Below are positions 26,499 to 39,660 of a stretch of DNA of 64,000 nucleotides, one piece after another. The number at the start of each line of letters is the position of its first letter. Within the stretch, counting starts at the first letter, position 1. Source of the stretch: Cloeon dipterum (Eukaryota > Arthropoda > Insecta > Ephemeroptera > Baetidae). Location of the stretch: assembly GCF_949628265.1 (NCBI RefSeq), contig NC_088790.1, forward strand, positions 11,536,545-11,600,544, read 5' to 3'. The translations under genes and the position numbers were made by a program. The notes beneath the pieces were generated by a model that was given only the letters and a program-made list of their open reading frames with translations, was not told where the DNA came from and did no database searches.

Positions 26499-29400
26499 TT
26501 CGAAGCCCCTCGAGACGAATGAGGAAGTCACGAATCGAGCACCACCGCACACACCATGAATCTGACTCGTAGAAGTCGCTATACTTTTGCTTATCGTCCT
26601 TGCGGTTTTAGTTATTTGTTTCTTGTCGGTTACAGAAAGCTATGATTTTCCTTGTTGAGTGCGCTGCCAAGTTCATTGAAGTAAAATTTAATTCGAAATC
26701 ATATCAAATTGAAATGAATGTGTAATGAGTTGTATAATAAATGCTGTATATACGAGTTAGAATTTTTTGCTTTCCATTTTTAAGAAAACCATGTGAAAAA
26801 CTATTTACAAAACTTAGGCGTAGAACAGAATACTTGCAGATGATGGACGTTATTTTATTCCACGAGCGTAAAAATTTAATGTTTAATTAAATATTACTTT
26901 TAGAGCTATAAAAATGAAGTGCCACGTGGGGCAGGTGCCAGACGTGGAGTCAATAAGGATTCAATATTTTTAATAATTCTCGTTTCTTACAAACTTTGTT
27001 ATGCAACCGGGACATCGGGTATGTTTGGCAGGTAGTCTAGCTATATTCTCTGGATTGAAACGACCATGCATACGTATTTATCAGAAAAATTAGACAATTC
27101 TTAACCCAATCAAGATATTATCTTTTTATTACAATAAAGGATGGCATTTTGAGAACTCATGAATTTTGTGTGGAAGGGTTAAATCAACGGGAAAGCGAGT
27201 GGTGGGGTTGAAAAGATTTCGTCACTCGCGTTTCCTCATTTCGATTTTTACTTTCTACGTCAGCAAATAAGGATGATAAACTCAGGATACGCCGACAATC
27301 GACTTGGATCCTAGAGTTACTCGCCATTTGCGAACAATTGCAAAGTAACGTCAGTCCAAGTCATTTGTGGTATCCTGAGTCTACCAATATCCTAATTCAC
27401 CAATAGGTAATAAAGTCAGGCGTTTTCAACGATCATTTTTGATTCAGGATTCTCTGCAGCTAATACTGAATGTATTAATTTTGTTTTGAAAGTACTGCTT
27501 ATGAGGCTTGAGGGGACAAAACCCAAAACAGCCACTGTACAATACGAGAGAGTGTGCGTCATTTGATTTTTTACTCACAGAATTGAACTAAAGCTTCCTG
27601 TAAATTCAATAACTTAAATTTATTCATAAAATCTTCATGCTTGTGTATTTCTTTTTCAATTTTAAGCCCTGCTATTTTCTTAATGTTGATAATAAATTGA
27701 AAATACAATCCTGACTTAAAAAGGAGCCTAAACCTGAGATACTCTTTTTAAATTCAGTGCTTTTATCTCTAATTTTAAATATTTCATTTTTTTATCAAAA
27801 AACAGTAATAAATGTGATACATATTTCAAGATCATATATTTTTAAAACATTCTGATTCAGAAGAACTAATTTCAACGGTTGCATTGTAAAACTAAATATT
27901 TGATTGAACTTCAAGATACAAATTATAGCTATTTTGAAACATAAAATATTCAAGGAACACCTTTAATCTAGAATAAATTAAAAAATAGAACAATATCATG
28001 ATTTTTTATTTACTTTGCAGTTTAAATGTAACCTTTTGATATTATTTGCTACTCATATTTTGTAAGAATAGAGTCCGTTTCTTTCATGATATGGAATAAC
28101 CGCAGCCTCAAGTGTTGATATCTTAACTAAGATTATTTGCTAACAACAAGTCATAAAAAAATTATTTGGAGGCGAAGCACACAGGGATTTCATAATTTTT
28201 AGTTTTGACATTAAATGCAGCCTCCTCAGTTAAAAGTAAACTATTTTCGTATGTATTTCCTGTCTTTAAAGGGGAAAATTTTGAATTAGGGCCACATTCA
28301 GTGGTTGACACTAGTTGAGTAGGAAATATCTTTAGAAATTCAGGGAAATAAATAGCTATCGCTTTACACTGAGGGAACTGAATTTAAATTAAACTTAAAA
28401 ACTAAATTTTATATTCAGGCTGCCAGTAAAATATTAGAGGGTTTTTTAAAATCAAAGGAGACGCTTGTTTTTGTTCTTGTAGCAAATGTGGTATTATATG
28501 TTTATTATAAATACTAGCACATATATCACATACGCGTTTACGGTCACATCAAATCATAAAATCGAAACCCATATTAAATGGCATTGATAATAATGCAAGA
28601 GACTACCATTTTAAACATACAGCTGATAATGGCAAAAATGGAGAATGTCTTTAACCTTTGTTGTACAACTAATCTGATAGATTAAATGCGTGAGAGAGTG
28701 GAAAAGTCAAACATTCCATCCGACAATTGATTCACGTTCGCAGCTACACACAAAAGTGGAATGAGATAATTATAGGCAAAGTTACACTCGATGAGTATTT
28801 ACACAAATTTCGCAAATCGCAAAGCATTCTGGCAAACGAACATCATGACTGAATCTACCTGAACGGTTATGTGTGTTGATGCAATTTATAGCCTTGCAAG
28901 GATAAAAATTCGTTGAATAGAAAAATATTTACAATTATTAGCACATTGATATTTACACAAACACACGAAATTTGAATGTCTTTGTCAAAGTTAGCTACGC
29001 TTTATCATATTATATCTCTTTCCATGGACGACTCAGTAAATTGAAGGATGAAAAATCATGCGAGTTGCTTCACAAAACGAAGACGTGAGCTGCGCCAAAT
29101 TCCGCGAGCAGCCTGTGTCAGGAACTCGAGATTAAAAATGCTCTTGCAAAAGCAAAATGCTGTCGAACAACTGAATTCTTGTGCATGGGTACAATTCGAT
29201 TTTGAAGCTCGTTCACCGATAAATTCTCACGTGCTGCCCTACATTACTTTCGTATTATTGTTACAATTTGGTGGTACTCTTTGTGTCGACCCACCTAATA
29301 TGACATTTGTACACACAATATTTATTATTTCTATGGAAACCCTTGGCTGCAATCTGGAGCACTTGAAACGTGACAAATAATAAGCATATTTAATTCAAGA

Positions 29401-30756
29401 GCGTCTTCAAGTATTTTGAGAAGAATAACTAGCAAGGAATATATCTACCAAAAGTTAAAGAAGTATTTTTTGCATCAGACGTGTAGACTTTCTTGACATT
29501 AGAAGAAACTGACCTATGAAAAGTTACTCTCTAGCACCATATGTGAACTATGGGGTCAAACCTTAGTATAGGGATTTCAATATTAATTTTTGACAAGTGG
29601 GTCATTGTGAAATTTGGTAAGCAGAATTGGCTGACAAGATGAATAAGCCATTTTTTGCAATTTTGACTTATTTCTTGATCATTATGGATTTAAGGAATGC
29701 TGGATTGAAAACTTTGGAGACTGGTGGTTCATGTTTACATCCCAAAAGTGTGCATGTTTGATGCGAAAAATATAGATGTTAGGTGCGGAAGGACCGCGGG
29801 GATTCCTTGTAAGGGCAGGTATAGCGTAAAATATCTTTTTGTTACTTTGTTTTGGACTAGAAGCCAGAGAGTTACAAGATTTTCTCTTCAATGCAAACTT
29901 GATTTATGATAAACAATGAAAATTTCACCTCCTTTAAAAATCATTAGCATAAACGAGAGCTTGATTTAAACTTGGCCCCAAACGCTCAAAATGTAAATAG
30001 ATTTACTAACATGAAATCAAAAAATAAAATATAAATTCTTTAGAGGCTAGCATAGTTAATATTCTGTATTTCAAAAACGTGTAAGAACAAATCTTATTAA
30101 TTTTTTAATTTCTCCTTAAAGCCGTCAACGTATCGCACCACAGTTAATTTTTTAAGCTTAAATGACAAATGACATTTCTTCAGATTTAAGATTCAAATAT
30201 TCAGCAGTGTACACTTGGCTAGAAAAATGTAAAAAATAGTAAATTTACTGACCACAGAAAGACTGTAATTTTGAAATGTTTGACTTAGTCTAGCTGAACC
30301 GTAAGACTTTTAGCTTCCAGCTTTAAGCTATAAAAAAACCATGGTGCTGGCTATGAGCGGCTGTAAATTTAAAACACTAGAAAATTTGCGGAAGAAAAGA
30401 GCAACACAAATTGCAGTCCACCTAAACACTAAAAACAGTTTTTTCACCATCAAATTAATCTGCATTAAAATGCTTTTACCCCTTGAGTTTAAAATTTACG
30501 CAGCGTACCTAAATTGGCACTCAAAGATATCATAATCAAAGTTGAAAATCGTGCTTTGATCGCCTCATTTTCAACAAAACAATGAGATTCGAAAAAGATG
30601 CACCAAACAAGTGCTAAGATTGCAATCGCGAGGGCCCCGCTCTTTTGGATTGAACACAATACACGCCCACCCACTACTCGCTTGGTCCTGCGCTAGAGCA
30701 ATTGTGCCGATTTTTTTCCCAAACAAGGAACTTCATTTTTTTTGCACTCCGCTCAC
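26499..30756. other. Intergenic region between the two Src-like genes
   Basis: 4.3 kb, AT-rich throughout, without recognisable coding exons. It must hold the promoter of the downstream Src copy and the 3' untranslated region of the upstream one. A dispersed repeat lies at 29706-29816. An open frame of 110 codons at 29048-29380 has no family resemblance. Confidence 0.6.
29706..29816 (+). repeat. Dispersed repeat family C, copy 1
   Basis: It aligns along about 110 bp with 57407-57525: GACTGGT..TTCATG, TTTGATGC, GTGCGGAAGGACCGCGG and TTCCTTGT occur in the same order. No coding capacity; class unknown. Confidence 0.55.
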
Positions 30757-33700
30757 TCAGATCTCGCGGTACGGAATCTCCGAGGTGACGTTGAAGTCCT
30801 CGAAGAAGTGCTGCAGGAACTCGAACGTGGGTCTCTTCTCGGGCGTGTTGTCCCAGCACATGAGCATGACGTTGTAGATCTCGTCCGGCAGGGGCACCGA
30901 CGTCGGCTTTGGCATGCGGTAGCCCCTCTCCAGGGCCTCGATCACGTCCCTCGTGTTCATGCCAGGGTAGGGCACCTGGCCGTACGTGAAGATCTCCATC
31001 AGCAGGATGCCGTACGACCAGACGTCAGACTTGATTGTGAAGCGGTTGTAGATGATCGCTTCCGGTGCTGTCCATTTCACAGGGAACCGAGCACCTGTGG
31101 ATATTTTATAAGTTTATTTAACAAAGCAGCTAATTTAACAGGTTGAATTATTTTGTCTAGATTAAAAGGGGTGATTTTTATTGGTTCGCACTAATAATCC
31201 CAAATTTCAGAAGGCTAGAAGTGTGATTTTGTACAAGACGTACAAGTTTAGTTTTATTTGTACATCAATCTTTCACAAAGTCGTTTTTTCTCTAGCTAAC
31301 AGGTTTAAAAATGTAATGCCTGAAGAAGCAAATTTTAATTTACATAAAAAGTTAACTAAACCAACGGTCATTATGGGCGTAGAAGTACTTGGATGGCTTC
31401 ACACAATGATTTAGGCGCATTACAGCGCAGTTTAAGAATTTTAAAATTGCAAAATTCGTCCTGAAGATAGCAAAATAATTTATTGGAAACACAAAAAGAG
31501 GATTTTTAATATCAAACACAATAAATATTTTTATAAAAAACAAAATTTTGCAAGTTATCTTGGATTTTTTGTTTGCAAAGACAAATTAATAGCATGCAAA
31601 ACTTTCAAACTTTGGAGCAATATTGCAAAGAAACCATGTCAAGTAACGCAACAATAATTAGTAAAGTCCATTTAGACAAAAGCTGTACCTTGTCTTGGGC
31701 AATATTCGTCATCCTCGATTAGTTTCGCAAGACCAAAGTCACAAATTTTGGCCACGTTGTTATCTCCTAGTAGAATATTTCTTGCAGCTATGTCTCTATG
31801 AATGAGGTTCAATTTCTCCAAATACTGCATTCCACTTGCAACCTGCGAACAAAGAAATAACAGTTAAAAATAATTTCTGCAACGCTAATCATCCAACAGT
31901 TACTTCTACATTAAATTTGTTCTCTATACCAAACTAAAAATTAAGCCAGAAAGAGCGCATTAGAACAAGCTGCATAAAATCATTTTATTAAAAGTAGATT
32001 TGATGTTAAAACTGACCTGAGCAGCAATGTATATCAGATCTCCAAGCGAGAGATTCTCCTTGCCCTCGTGTCTCAGATAATCGAGCAGAGATCCTTTGTT
32101 CATGAACTCTTGAATGATCAGAATGGGCTCCTCCCTGGAGCACACGGCGTATAAAGCGACCAGTCTGTTGTGGCGGAACTTCTTCATGATGGCAGCCTCC
32201 TCCAAGAAGGCCTGTGGAGACATGGAGCCCGGCTTGAGGGTCTTCACGGCCACCGGCAGGTCTCTCCAGTTTCCAAGCCACACTTCGCCAAAGTTGCCCT
32301 GGCCTAGCTTTCGCACAAGCGTGATTTCATTGCGGTCAATTTCCCACTGGTCCCGCAGCATTGGCGACAAGTCCCACATTTCCGGTCTCGGCTTCGGACA
32401 TGGCCTCGATAGCACATGGCACAGCCCCAAAGCATTTTCTGCGGATGACAAATATATAATTTAAAACGCATAAATAAAATTGCAAGTCAATTCAAAATAA
32501 AGTATAATTAAAAAATGCTTGTGAGAAAAATTTAGCTACATAATATACAAAAATTTAAAACAAATATCTCTTTCAAAATTTAGGGGGTTTCCCAAGTCAT
32601 TCTTCTTGTCCCTCTCGTCAAATAGTTTGTCTGGTAAATATTATTATAGTTGATCAAAAACTTACTAAAAATTAGTTTATAAACGATCCCCATTGAAATA
32701 AATAAGTTCTGAGCTCCAGAGTTTGCTACAACTTTAATTTTACATAGATAATTTGATCTCTGTTTGCTTCATGAAAAAGGTAACGATTTTAATGAGTCAA
32801 AACATTCTTTTCAGTTGGAAAAAAACTTGTACCAATTAAATAAATGATATTCATGACTTAATAGCTGCACAAAATAATTATCAAAGATTCTCCACTTGTA
32901 AAGACTTTCAACTTACTGCTATAAGCTTGGACGAGACTTTGGAGGCTAGGAAAGACGTGGTTGGTGGCAATGTAGAATCCATTGCCGTTGTCCAGCGACT
33001 TGATTTTGTAGTGTTTGACGTGGTGTGCGCGCAGCTCCTCCCAGTCCTTGACGCTGAGGCTGAACCCACTAGGGTTGTGCTCAGAGTTGCGGATTAGGAA
33101 CGTACCTCGAGGATTCTCTGGCGCCAGCAGCAGCTTTTCCGCTTCTTTACGCACGATTTTGCCAAAGAACCAGCTGCGGATCAAGCAATGTTAGAGATTT
33201 CGTCAGGCGAGTTGACGTCAAATACTCACTCTTCACTCTCGATGGAACGCTCGTCGGCGACGAAGTTCCAAGGGACCAAGCCCTCCTTGTTGGTCTTCAG
33301 ATGCCGAACTCGCCACCAGTCAGACTCCCTGAGAAAATGTCAACAATTATGAACTAAAGTGCTAATTTCATTTATAAGTTTTATGGATAAACTATTTTTG
33401 TGCTCATGTGGGTTTTGATCGCATATTTTTCACAAAGCTAGGCTCGACAGGATTGACTGATTAATTGCTAATAGTGATATATGGTCCAAGGGCTTTTATA
33501 TCTTAATATTTTACGCCAGATAGACCATAGATTATTTTTAGGGGCTCTATAAACTTAAAAAATTTAATTTAATAATTATTTTAGAAATAGCAAATCTTTG
33601 TTTCTAGTACATATTTTTTTCAATATTAAACTAAATAAATCCTTTTGATCAGAGTAAAGGAAATAAGAGAAATTATTTATTACGAGTCGTCAATGACAAG

Positions 33701-34460
33701 CATTCGGTCCCCTTTGCTGAACGACACGTCCGCCAGCTCTCTGGCCTGGTAGTTGAAGACGCCGACCACGATTTTGTGGCTGCTGGTGGAAAACTCGGAC
33801 ATCTCCATCTCATGCTTCCGCTGCACCCTGATGTGGTCACAGGGCTGAGCGCTGCGCTGGCGCATCCGATTACCCTCGGTGACATAATCGTTGCTTGAAG
33901 GTTTCCCTTCCACACCTGGAAAATAGAAGATGACGACTCTGTTTCCAAGCTTCTTGTGCTTGTGAAACGCACACATAATTAATTACAAACACTTAATCTG
34001 TGTTGTGTATCTATAATTTTGTGTTTGTGATGTCACCGAGTGTTAGTTTGTTTTGAAAGAAAAATAATCGATTCCTATCCTTATTTTGGTTGTTACTTCA
34101 AATTTTAATTAGATTCAATTAATTTCCATGGTTTTCTTAATAATTATTTATTCTGAGCGTTTCACAAAACAGAATAAATTAAGTTCAAATGAATTTGAAA
34201 GAATTATAAGAAAATGGGTTTTAGATTTTCTAAAAAGATGTAAAACAGTAAAAATATATGAAGGCATACAGAAAATCTGGTTTTAACTTGTCGAATCAAG
34301 GTGTACAAATGGCAGATATTTCATGCATGTTACGAAAGGAAAAATTAAACAACACAAGCGCCCAATGGCCTAGAAAAAAATACCGACTGATTTTGATGAA
34401 ATATATAAACGTACCTAAGCTCATTCGAGCGTGATTCGGCTTGCTGCAGCAACAGCCCAT
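30757..34460 (-). CDS. Src64B: Src-family tyrosine kinase, Src64B-like, upstream tandem copy, 515 aa
   Basis: Membrane-anchored non-receptor tyrosine kinase. Exons, 5' to 3': 34460-34415, 33915-33684, 33328-33230, 33173-32917, 32438-32017, 31842-31689, 31094-30757. It starts MGCCCSKPN (Gly2 myristoylation, three adjacent cysteines for palmitoylation). SH3: [16 protein letters not shown] and [10 protein letters not shown]2: [30 protein letters not shown]; kinase: [11 protein letters not shown], Lys277, HRDIAARN with Asp369, DFG, activation-loop Tyr399, KWTAPEA. It ends IPYREI, with inhibitory-type Tyr512. The Gln gatekeeper (IIQEF) is shared with the tandem copy and, as I recall, with fly Src64B. 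The kinase N-lobe sits in one 422-bp exon. It is the more conventional of the two copies ([17 protein letters not shown] resembles fly Src64B), so I infer it keeps the ancestral role in cytoskeletal and adhesion signalling. Confidence 0.93.
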
Positions 34461-34520
34461 CTTTCCTCAACAAAATCTTCGTCTGTCACAAGCCGGCAAG
34501 GTGCATTACGAGCTGAAACA
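34461..34520 (-). promoter_or_regulatory. 5' leader exon of the upstream Src copy, with a short upstream open frame
   Basis: On the - strand a polypyrimidine/acceptor-like CTTGTTTCAG ends near 34514, about 53 nt before the ATG at 34460, which suggests that the leader is spliced. The leader contains an upstream ATG followed after six codons by TGA. A (CAG)6 run lies at about 34573-34555, just upstream. Confidence 0.35.
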
Positions 34521-37500
34521 AGAGTTGAATTTCAACTTCACAAAGAACGGGGGGCGCTGCTGCTGCTGCTGCTCTACCCTTTGTTTGTCTACGTCAGTAA
34601 TTTGGAAATAATGCTTTTATCAAGTGCGTCCCCAAATAGATTGAGTATCAGTATCAGTATTGGGCTGATAACGGATGTTTTATTTGCCACTTCTAACATG
34701 AGTGGCTGAACGATAAAATGCGCTGAAAAGAAGGGAGTAACTAATGTGATTTGATAAAAACTATTGGCACAAGATGAATAAATTATCAAGTGAGTCTGAC
34801 ATGCCATTTAAATTATTTAAAAACCAATCAAATGATAAAAATCAATAAATATGACTATGCAAACAAGGGAACAAGCACAAGGACGCCGAAACTGCCAGTT
34901 GGACTGGGAAAAATTTATCCATCCTTTAACGTCATGCAAATTATAATGTTTCTGGCCACGTTTTTTTTACTAAAGATCACTTCTTGAAGCTCCTTGTCAG
35001 ATGGACATTGTTGAGCAAAGGAAACGATTTTGACCGAAAAATGTAAGATACAAATGTTTAAACTGGATGGAACGGCTATCATTTTTTTTATTTTCGGATA
35101 TAATTAATTGTGGTCTGCTCAAACTCACATTTTCATACAGGAATCATGTAAAATAATTGCCAGCTTTTAACAGATGCTGCGCGAATATTACATGATTTAA
35201 CATAATTTGTGCGTCAGAAATACAAAATGAATAATTTCCTTGCTGAATAATCTTTAAGCAACGATGAATGGTTACTATAGTGAGTATTTCTTGATTTAAT
35301 AAAATTAGATCAATTTCTATCCTAGATACGCAGTATTTATTTATTGAACCCTGTTTATTATGGACTTTGTAACTAAGAATCTAATTTAAATTAAATAAAT
35401 CTATTTGTGTGCCAGAGTGCACATATACAGTTGTGGCAGATAAAACATTAATTTGAGAAAATACTTTATCAAAAAAGCCTTGGTCCTTTTGATATGGTCT
35501 GTACGTATATTGATTGATTGCTTCTTCCCCTTTGTCAAGAAAAATATTTCACAAGAATTCCAACCGTTGAGGCCTTTTCACGGCTTATTGACTTTCCTTG
35601 AATGCCTGTTCCAAGAGCGGAACAAGAGTGAGACAAAAAGAGGGATTCCCTGCCAAGCCGCAGGACGCGAAAAAAGAGCGCACGTGCGCGCCTATTGCAT
35701 AGCAGACACAACGAAATTATACACAATACTGCGCGCGTGGATGGGTCCCCTCCTCGCGTCGCTTGCAACCCTATCGCCGCCCTCGCGCATAATGAGCGAG
35801 AGTGTGCAGCGGCAGCGTTACTAATAAACGCGAGCGATCGGACGCCCGACGAGAGAGAGAAAGAGAACTGACATTGAGTTCTGCACGAGGGAGGCGCGAA
35901 AAGAAGCAGAGAAGTGCCAACCCCGACAGACTGGCCGACGATTTGGCCCGGGGAGGAATTGACTCTGTCGTCCGTTTGATATATAGGCATATGAGAGGCA
36001 AAAGACACATTACGAGATTCGCCATTTTGCAGAGCGACGAGCAATTGATTTAATTCAATTGTTGCTGTTCTTGGTAGATTAATGCGTCGCACGCAACACG
36101 TTCCCAAAAGCTAATGATATTTCCTAAGGCTGACCCATTATTTAGAGTAACTAACTAAGTGCAGTTTTTATTTAGAACAGTTCATTCGATGTGGTTGTAC
36201 AATCGTACTTGCAGGAAATCATAGAGATGCTATTGTATACACATAGTTCGTGACACAATTTGCGCACGCACGGATCACTCGCATGAAAGCTTAATGATAG
36301 ATCGACAATTTGGTTGAGAAACCCATGAATTGCAAAGCGATGAAATATATGTGTCACTTCAAAAAGCGGTCGTTTTAATAAATCATTTTCTCACGGCAGG
36401 CGTGTCTAGGAGCTCGCATCGTCGTAACGGCTTATATAGTTAAAACAAAATGTTTGACGTCTTTTTCATTTTCTGGGAGGTTATCGATCACGTACAAATA
36501 ATTTTCAGAAGACTGCTTGTAAATAAACATCAACTATTTATGTTGTGTTTGAAAAATTCATAAAAAATATCTAAATTTATTTCGATTTCCATCCAGTTCA
36601 GTGAGATTTCGTTCCAGCAACAAATATTCCCATATAAAGTTGACGAAACAAAAGTTGATCAATCAAACACCACAGTTAATTATTAACAATTATTTAAACT
36701 ACTTCCGGTCCGAATTTTAATTCAATCCTGCTACTTTGCATTGATCGATTTAATATTTTTGGGTCAGGAGCACAAAATCGTTTCAGTAAAAACGTAAATC
36801 TTGTTTTTTTACGTTTTTAAGGTAATTTTGTTTACAGCACATCAGATTAAATCTTTTTACGTTTGGAAAGCAAATAAAAAATCTGACAATTAGCTACCTT
36901 TCTTTAAAGTGACAGTGCTCGTCTCTTGAATGTTAACTTGGACAATTTTTCTCAAACACTTTAAACAGCTACCTGATTTAAATGCGTATTTTTAGTAAAG
37001 GTAAAAAGGGGTTTTGATAATTTTTCCGTATATTATTAATTTTAATTAAAATATTATTGGATTTTCAAAGGAACGTGTACACTTTTGTCAATCTTAGTCA
37101 CTGCCACGTCGACAGTGTCTTTGGTAGTTCATAATAATTAGATACTAGAACAGAGATAGCAATGCCTTACGTTACAAAATTGAACTAAATCCAGTTTTTT
37201 TACTTCAAACTACTGCGTAGTTGAACCCCAAACAAACAAATAATCAGTTCTCCTCTTACAAAAGTGAATGCAACACGAGAAAAATTACATTTCATGTTGG
37301 TTAATTCCTTTCCTAAAGGATCCAGGAATTGTTTTATTGGAATTGGTATTAGTTTACATTTAACCAAGTTTTTAACAAATTTTCGGAGGAGTAGTGGAAA
37401 ATTAAAGTGCTTAATAAATGGTGAGGAGTGTTTTCGTTTTCACAGAGTTCTCACACTAAAATGGTAATTTTTACCTTAATAAGGAATTTCCCCGTCATGA

Positions 37501-39660
37501 AGAATTCGCCGATTGAGAGATTTTGTCAAAGATAGGAATCAAAATCTACCATGGAAAAAGGTCTAGCGCTGTAGACTTTTGAGACAGTTGGTGGAATCGG
37601 ATTTTTTCCAAACTTCACCCTATTTTGAATGCACTTTGTGTTTGTATTGTTAAAACAAACGACTCGATCGACTTATTTCTGAAGCCTCAGGAAAATACAG
37701 ATACTAACTAAATTTATTTTGGAAGAAGAGAAATTTACCTCCTAATTCACACACCTTTTGATAGATCGCAACGAGAGGTATCTAAATCAAGAAAAATATA
37801 ATCGAGAAACCCGGGAAAGTCTGAAATTTAACTTTTACTTTTTCACGATTTCATTTTAGCTCGTAGTAGAGATAATTTATGCTGTTGCTAAATTCCACCA
37901 AATTCAATTAATGGCTACAGCTAACAATTCCAAATGTTTTAAATTTTTGGCCTGCAAAGCTCCACTTAAATAATGCTGATAGGGAATTTTTAAGAAATCA
38001 ATAACATTCTTTATCGCTCATCTGATTTCTTACTCGTATAGAGTATTGCTCTGGCAACAATCGTGGATGGCATCTTTCAATAGGTGCAAAAAATTGAGCT
38101 GGTTGACATACATAGGTCGAGTCTTGAATACCAGCAAGATACACACGATATTCGCTTTACCGGGCCACTTGGGCTCATCCTGTACGCTTAATATTCAGGC
38201 GAGCACACATCCCGCTTTCCAGCCACGAGACAACGAGCGCTTGCTTATGCAGAGCAGAGCGACGGCGATAAATCACCCTGCTCTCGCGGCCACAACGGAC
38301 CCATTGTCAAACTTTTGCTTTCCCGATAGAATATTTCGCGCGGACGGCGGTACTAATTCAATTCGGGATGTTTTTTTTCTTTCATTTCCGTCAAACGATC
38401 GACACGAGACACGAGTGATTGTGTGTGGTGAGTTAAATAAACGATGGTGCAACAGAATTATGACATCGAACACTTACATGTAGAAATTGGGTTTTCCAGA
38501 ATAATTCAAATTTGACTAAATTATTGACGACGTTGGAAGAACAGAGGAATGGCTTTGTTTGCAAATCGAATTCCACGAAATATGGCAAGGAAGTTGCTCA
38601 GGAAATGCAAATGACAACATCCTTCGGAGGCGAAACAACGCTTTGAATGAGAGAAAGTCAGGAGATGTAAATTTGATTTTAATGTCACATTCATTAGCTG
38701 AGTCAATGGGTCAAACAAGGTCGCACGCGCCTGGTGGCATGGCTTAGATGTAAAAACGCGTTTTGCCTTAATTGGTTCGGTGCACACTGACTTAATCTGA
38801 GATTTGAAATAATGGAATTCATGAAATTTTTTGTTTGTTGGCCTAGTAAATGAATAATTGTCATAAGTCTGATGGTTTCATCTATGAATCACTATGCTTT
38901 GCTGGAATGGGGTTGCGAAATGGGCGAAATCGAACATTTTACTGGGAATCCCGACTATCCACCCTCTGGAAACAACCCCCTTAGTGAATCACCCCAAGCG
39001 GATCGAATGCGTTTCAAAAATGCTCTACACTTTCGTCGGGTTTGCTTCACTGCATTTTGGTGATTATTTCTGCTCAATTAAGTGGCCAGTTGGGCGTGCG
39101 AAGTGCGATCAGCCGACCCAATATTGTTGTTTCTCCTCGGGCGAGCGGATCCGCGACGTCCGGGTGTGTATAAACAAAGATGCGCGACACGAAATCGCAG
39201 CGGGACTCACCGTGGCGGACGCGGGGGTGCGGGTGAGGCGGACGAGACCAAGACTCGGCCCTCGTTCACCTACATGAGGGCCGTTTCGACCTCCGAATCC
39301 GTCGGCAAAACTGCACACAAGCTGCTCGTTGTGGTCCCCTATTTTGACAGGTCTCGGTTGTTTTCCATTAGGCCGGCCCCAAAAACGCTCGAAAATGAAG
39401 TGCTCGCTTATGTCGACCTGCGCATCAGCTGAAAGACAACCTACGCGTCTCTAATTGGCCGTTTGACGAAGTATTCGAAATGGTCTTCCCACTGTGATTG
39501 GTGCATTCAGCGAACGCCCTTTAGCTTCATGCTGCAGCTGCCAGGTGTCGTACTTTTCAGGGGCGGCTGTTAGCAAGAGAGATGCTTGTTTTGTGTTCTG
39601 TGGACTGACTTAACACAAACCCGAACTTCGGCGAGGCGCTTTTTCGACGCGTTCTCGACC
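34521..39660. other. Intergenic region between Src copy and HDAC1
   Basis: 5.1 kb between divergent genes with no recognised coding exon. GC-rich, CpG-rich islands lie at 35.6-36.0, 38.15-38.45 and 39.05-39.65 kb, the last adjoining HDAC1. The sequence between is AT-rich. Confidence 0.6.
35600..36010 (-). promoter_or_regulatory. Candidate promoter island of the upstream Src copy
   Basis: CpG-rich block in AT-rich DNA. On the - strand a TATATAT motif near 35985-35978 is followed by CAGAGTCAATTC about 20-30 bases on, and by a TCAGTTC initiator inside a CT-rich stretch at about 35875-35840. It lies 1.2 kb before the leader exon near 34514, consistent with a leader intron. The frame is open for 190 codons here but looks like composition bias. 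Confidence 0.35.

Noticed and set aside
28825-28850. CATTCTGGCAAACGAACAT resembling part of the dyad element
   Set aside because: Similarity ends after about 18 bases and neither stem arm is present; likely chance.
29048-29380. 110-codon open frame between the two Src genes
   Set aside because: No family resemblance, no splice or promoter context; such lengths occur by chance.
35535-36107. 190-codon open frame on the - strand starting MGTCC-like, upstream of the Src gene
   Set aside because: The first codon is not ATG, there is no domain resemblance, and it coincides with a CpG/CT-rich island where stop codons are rare by composition. More likely promoter and leader.
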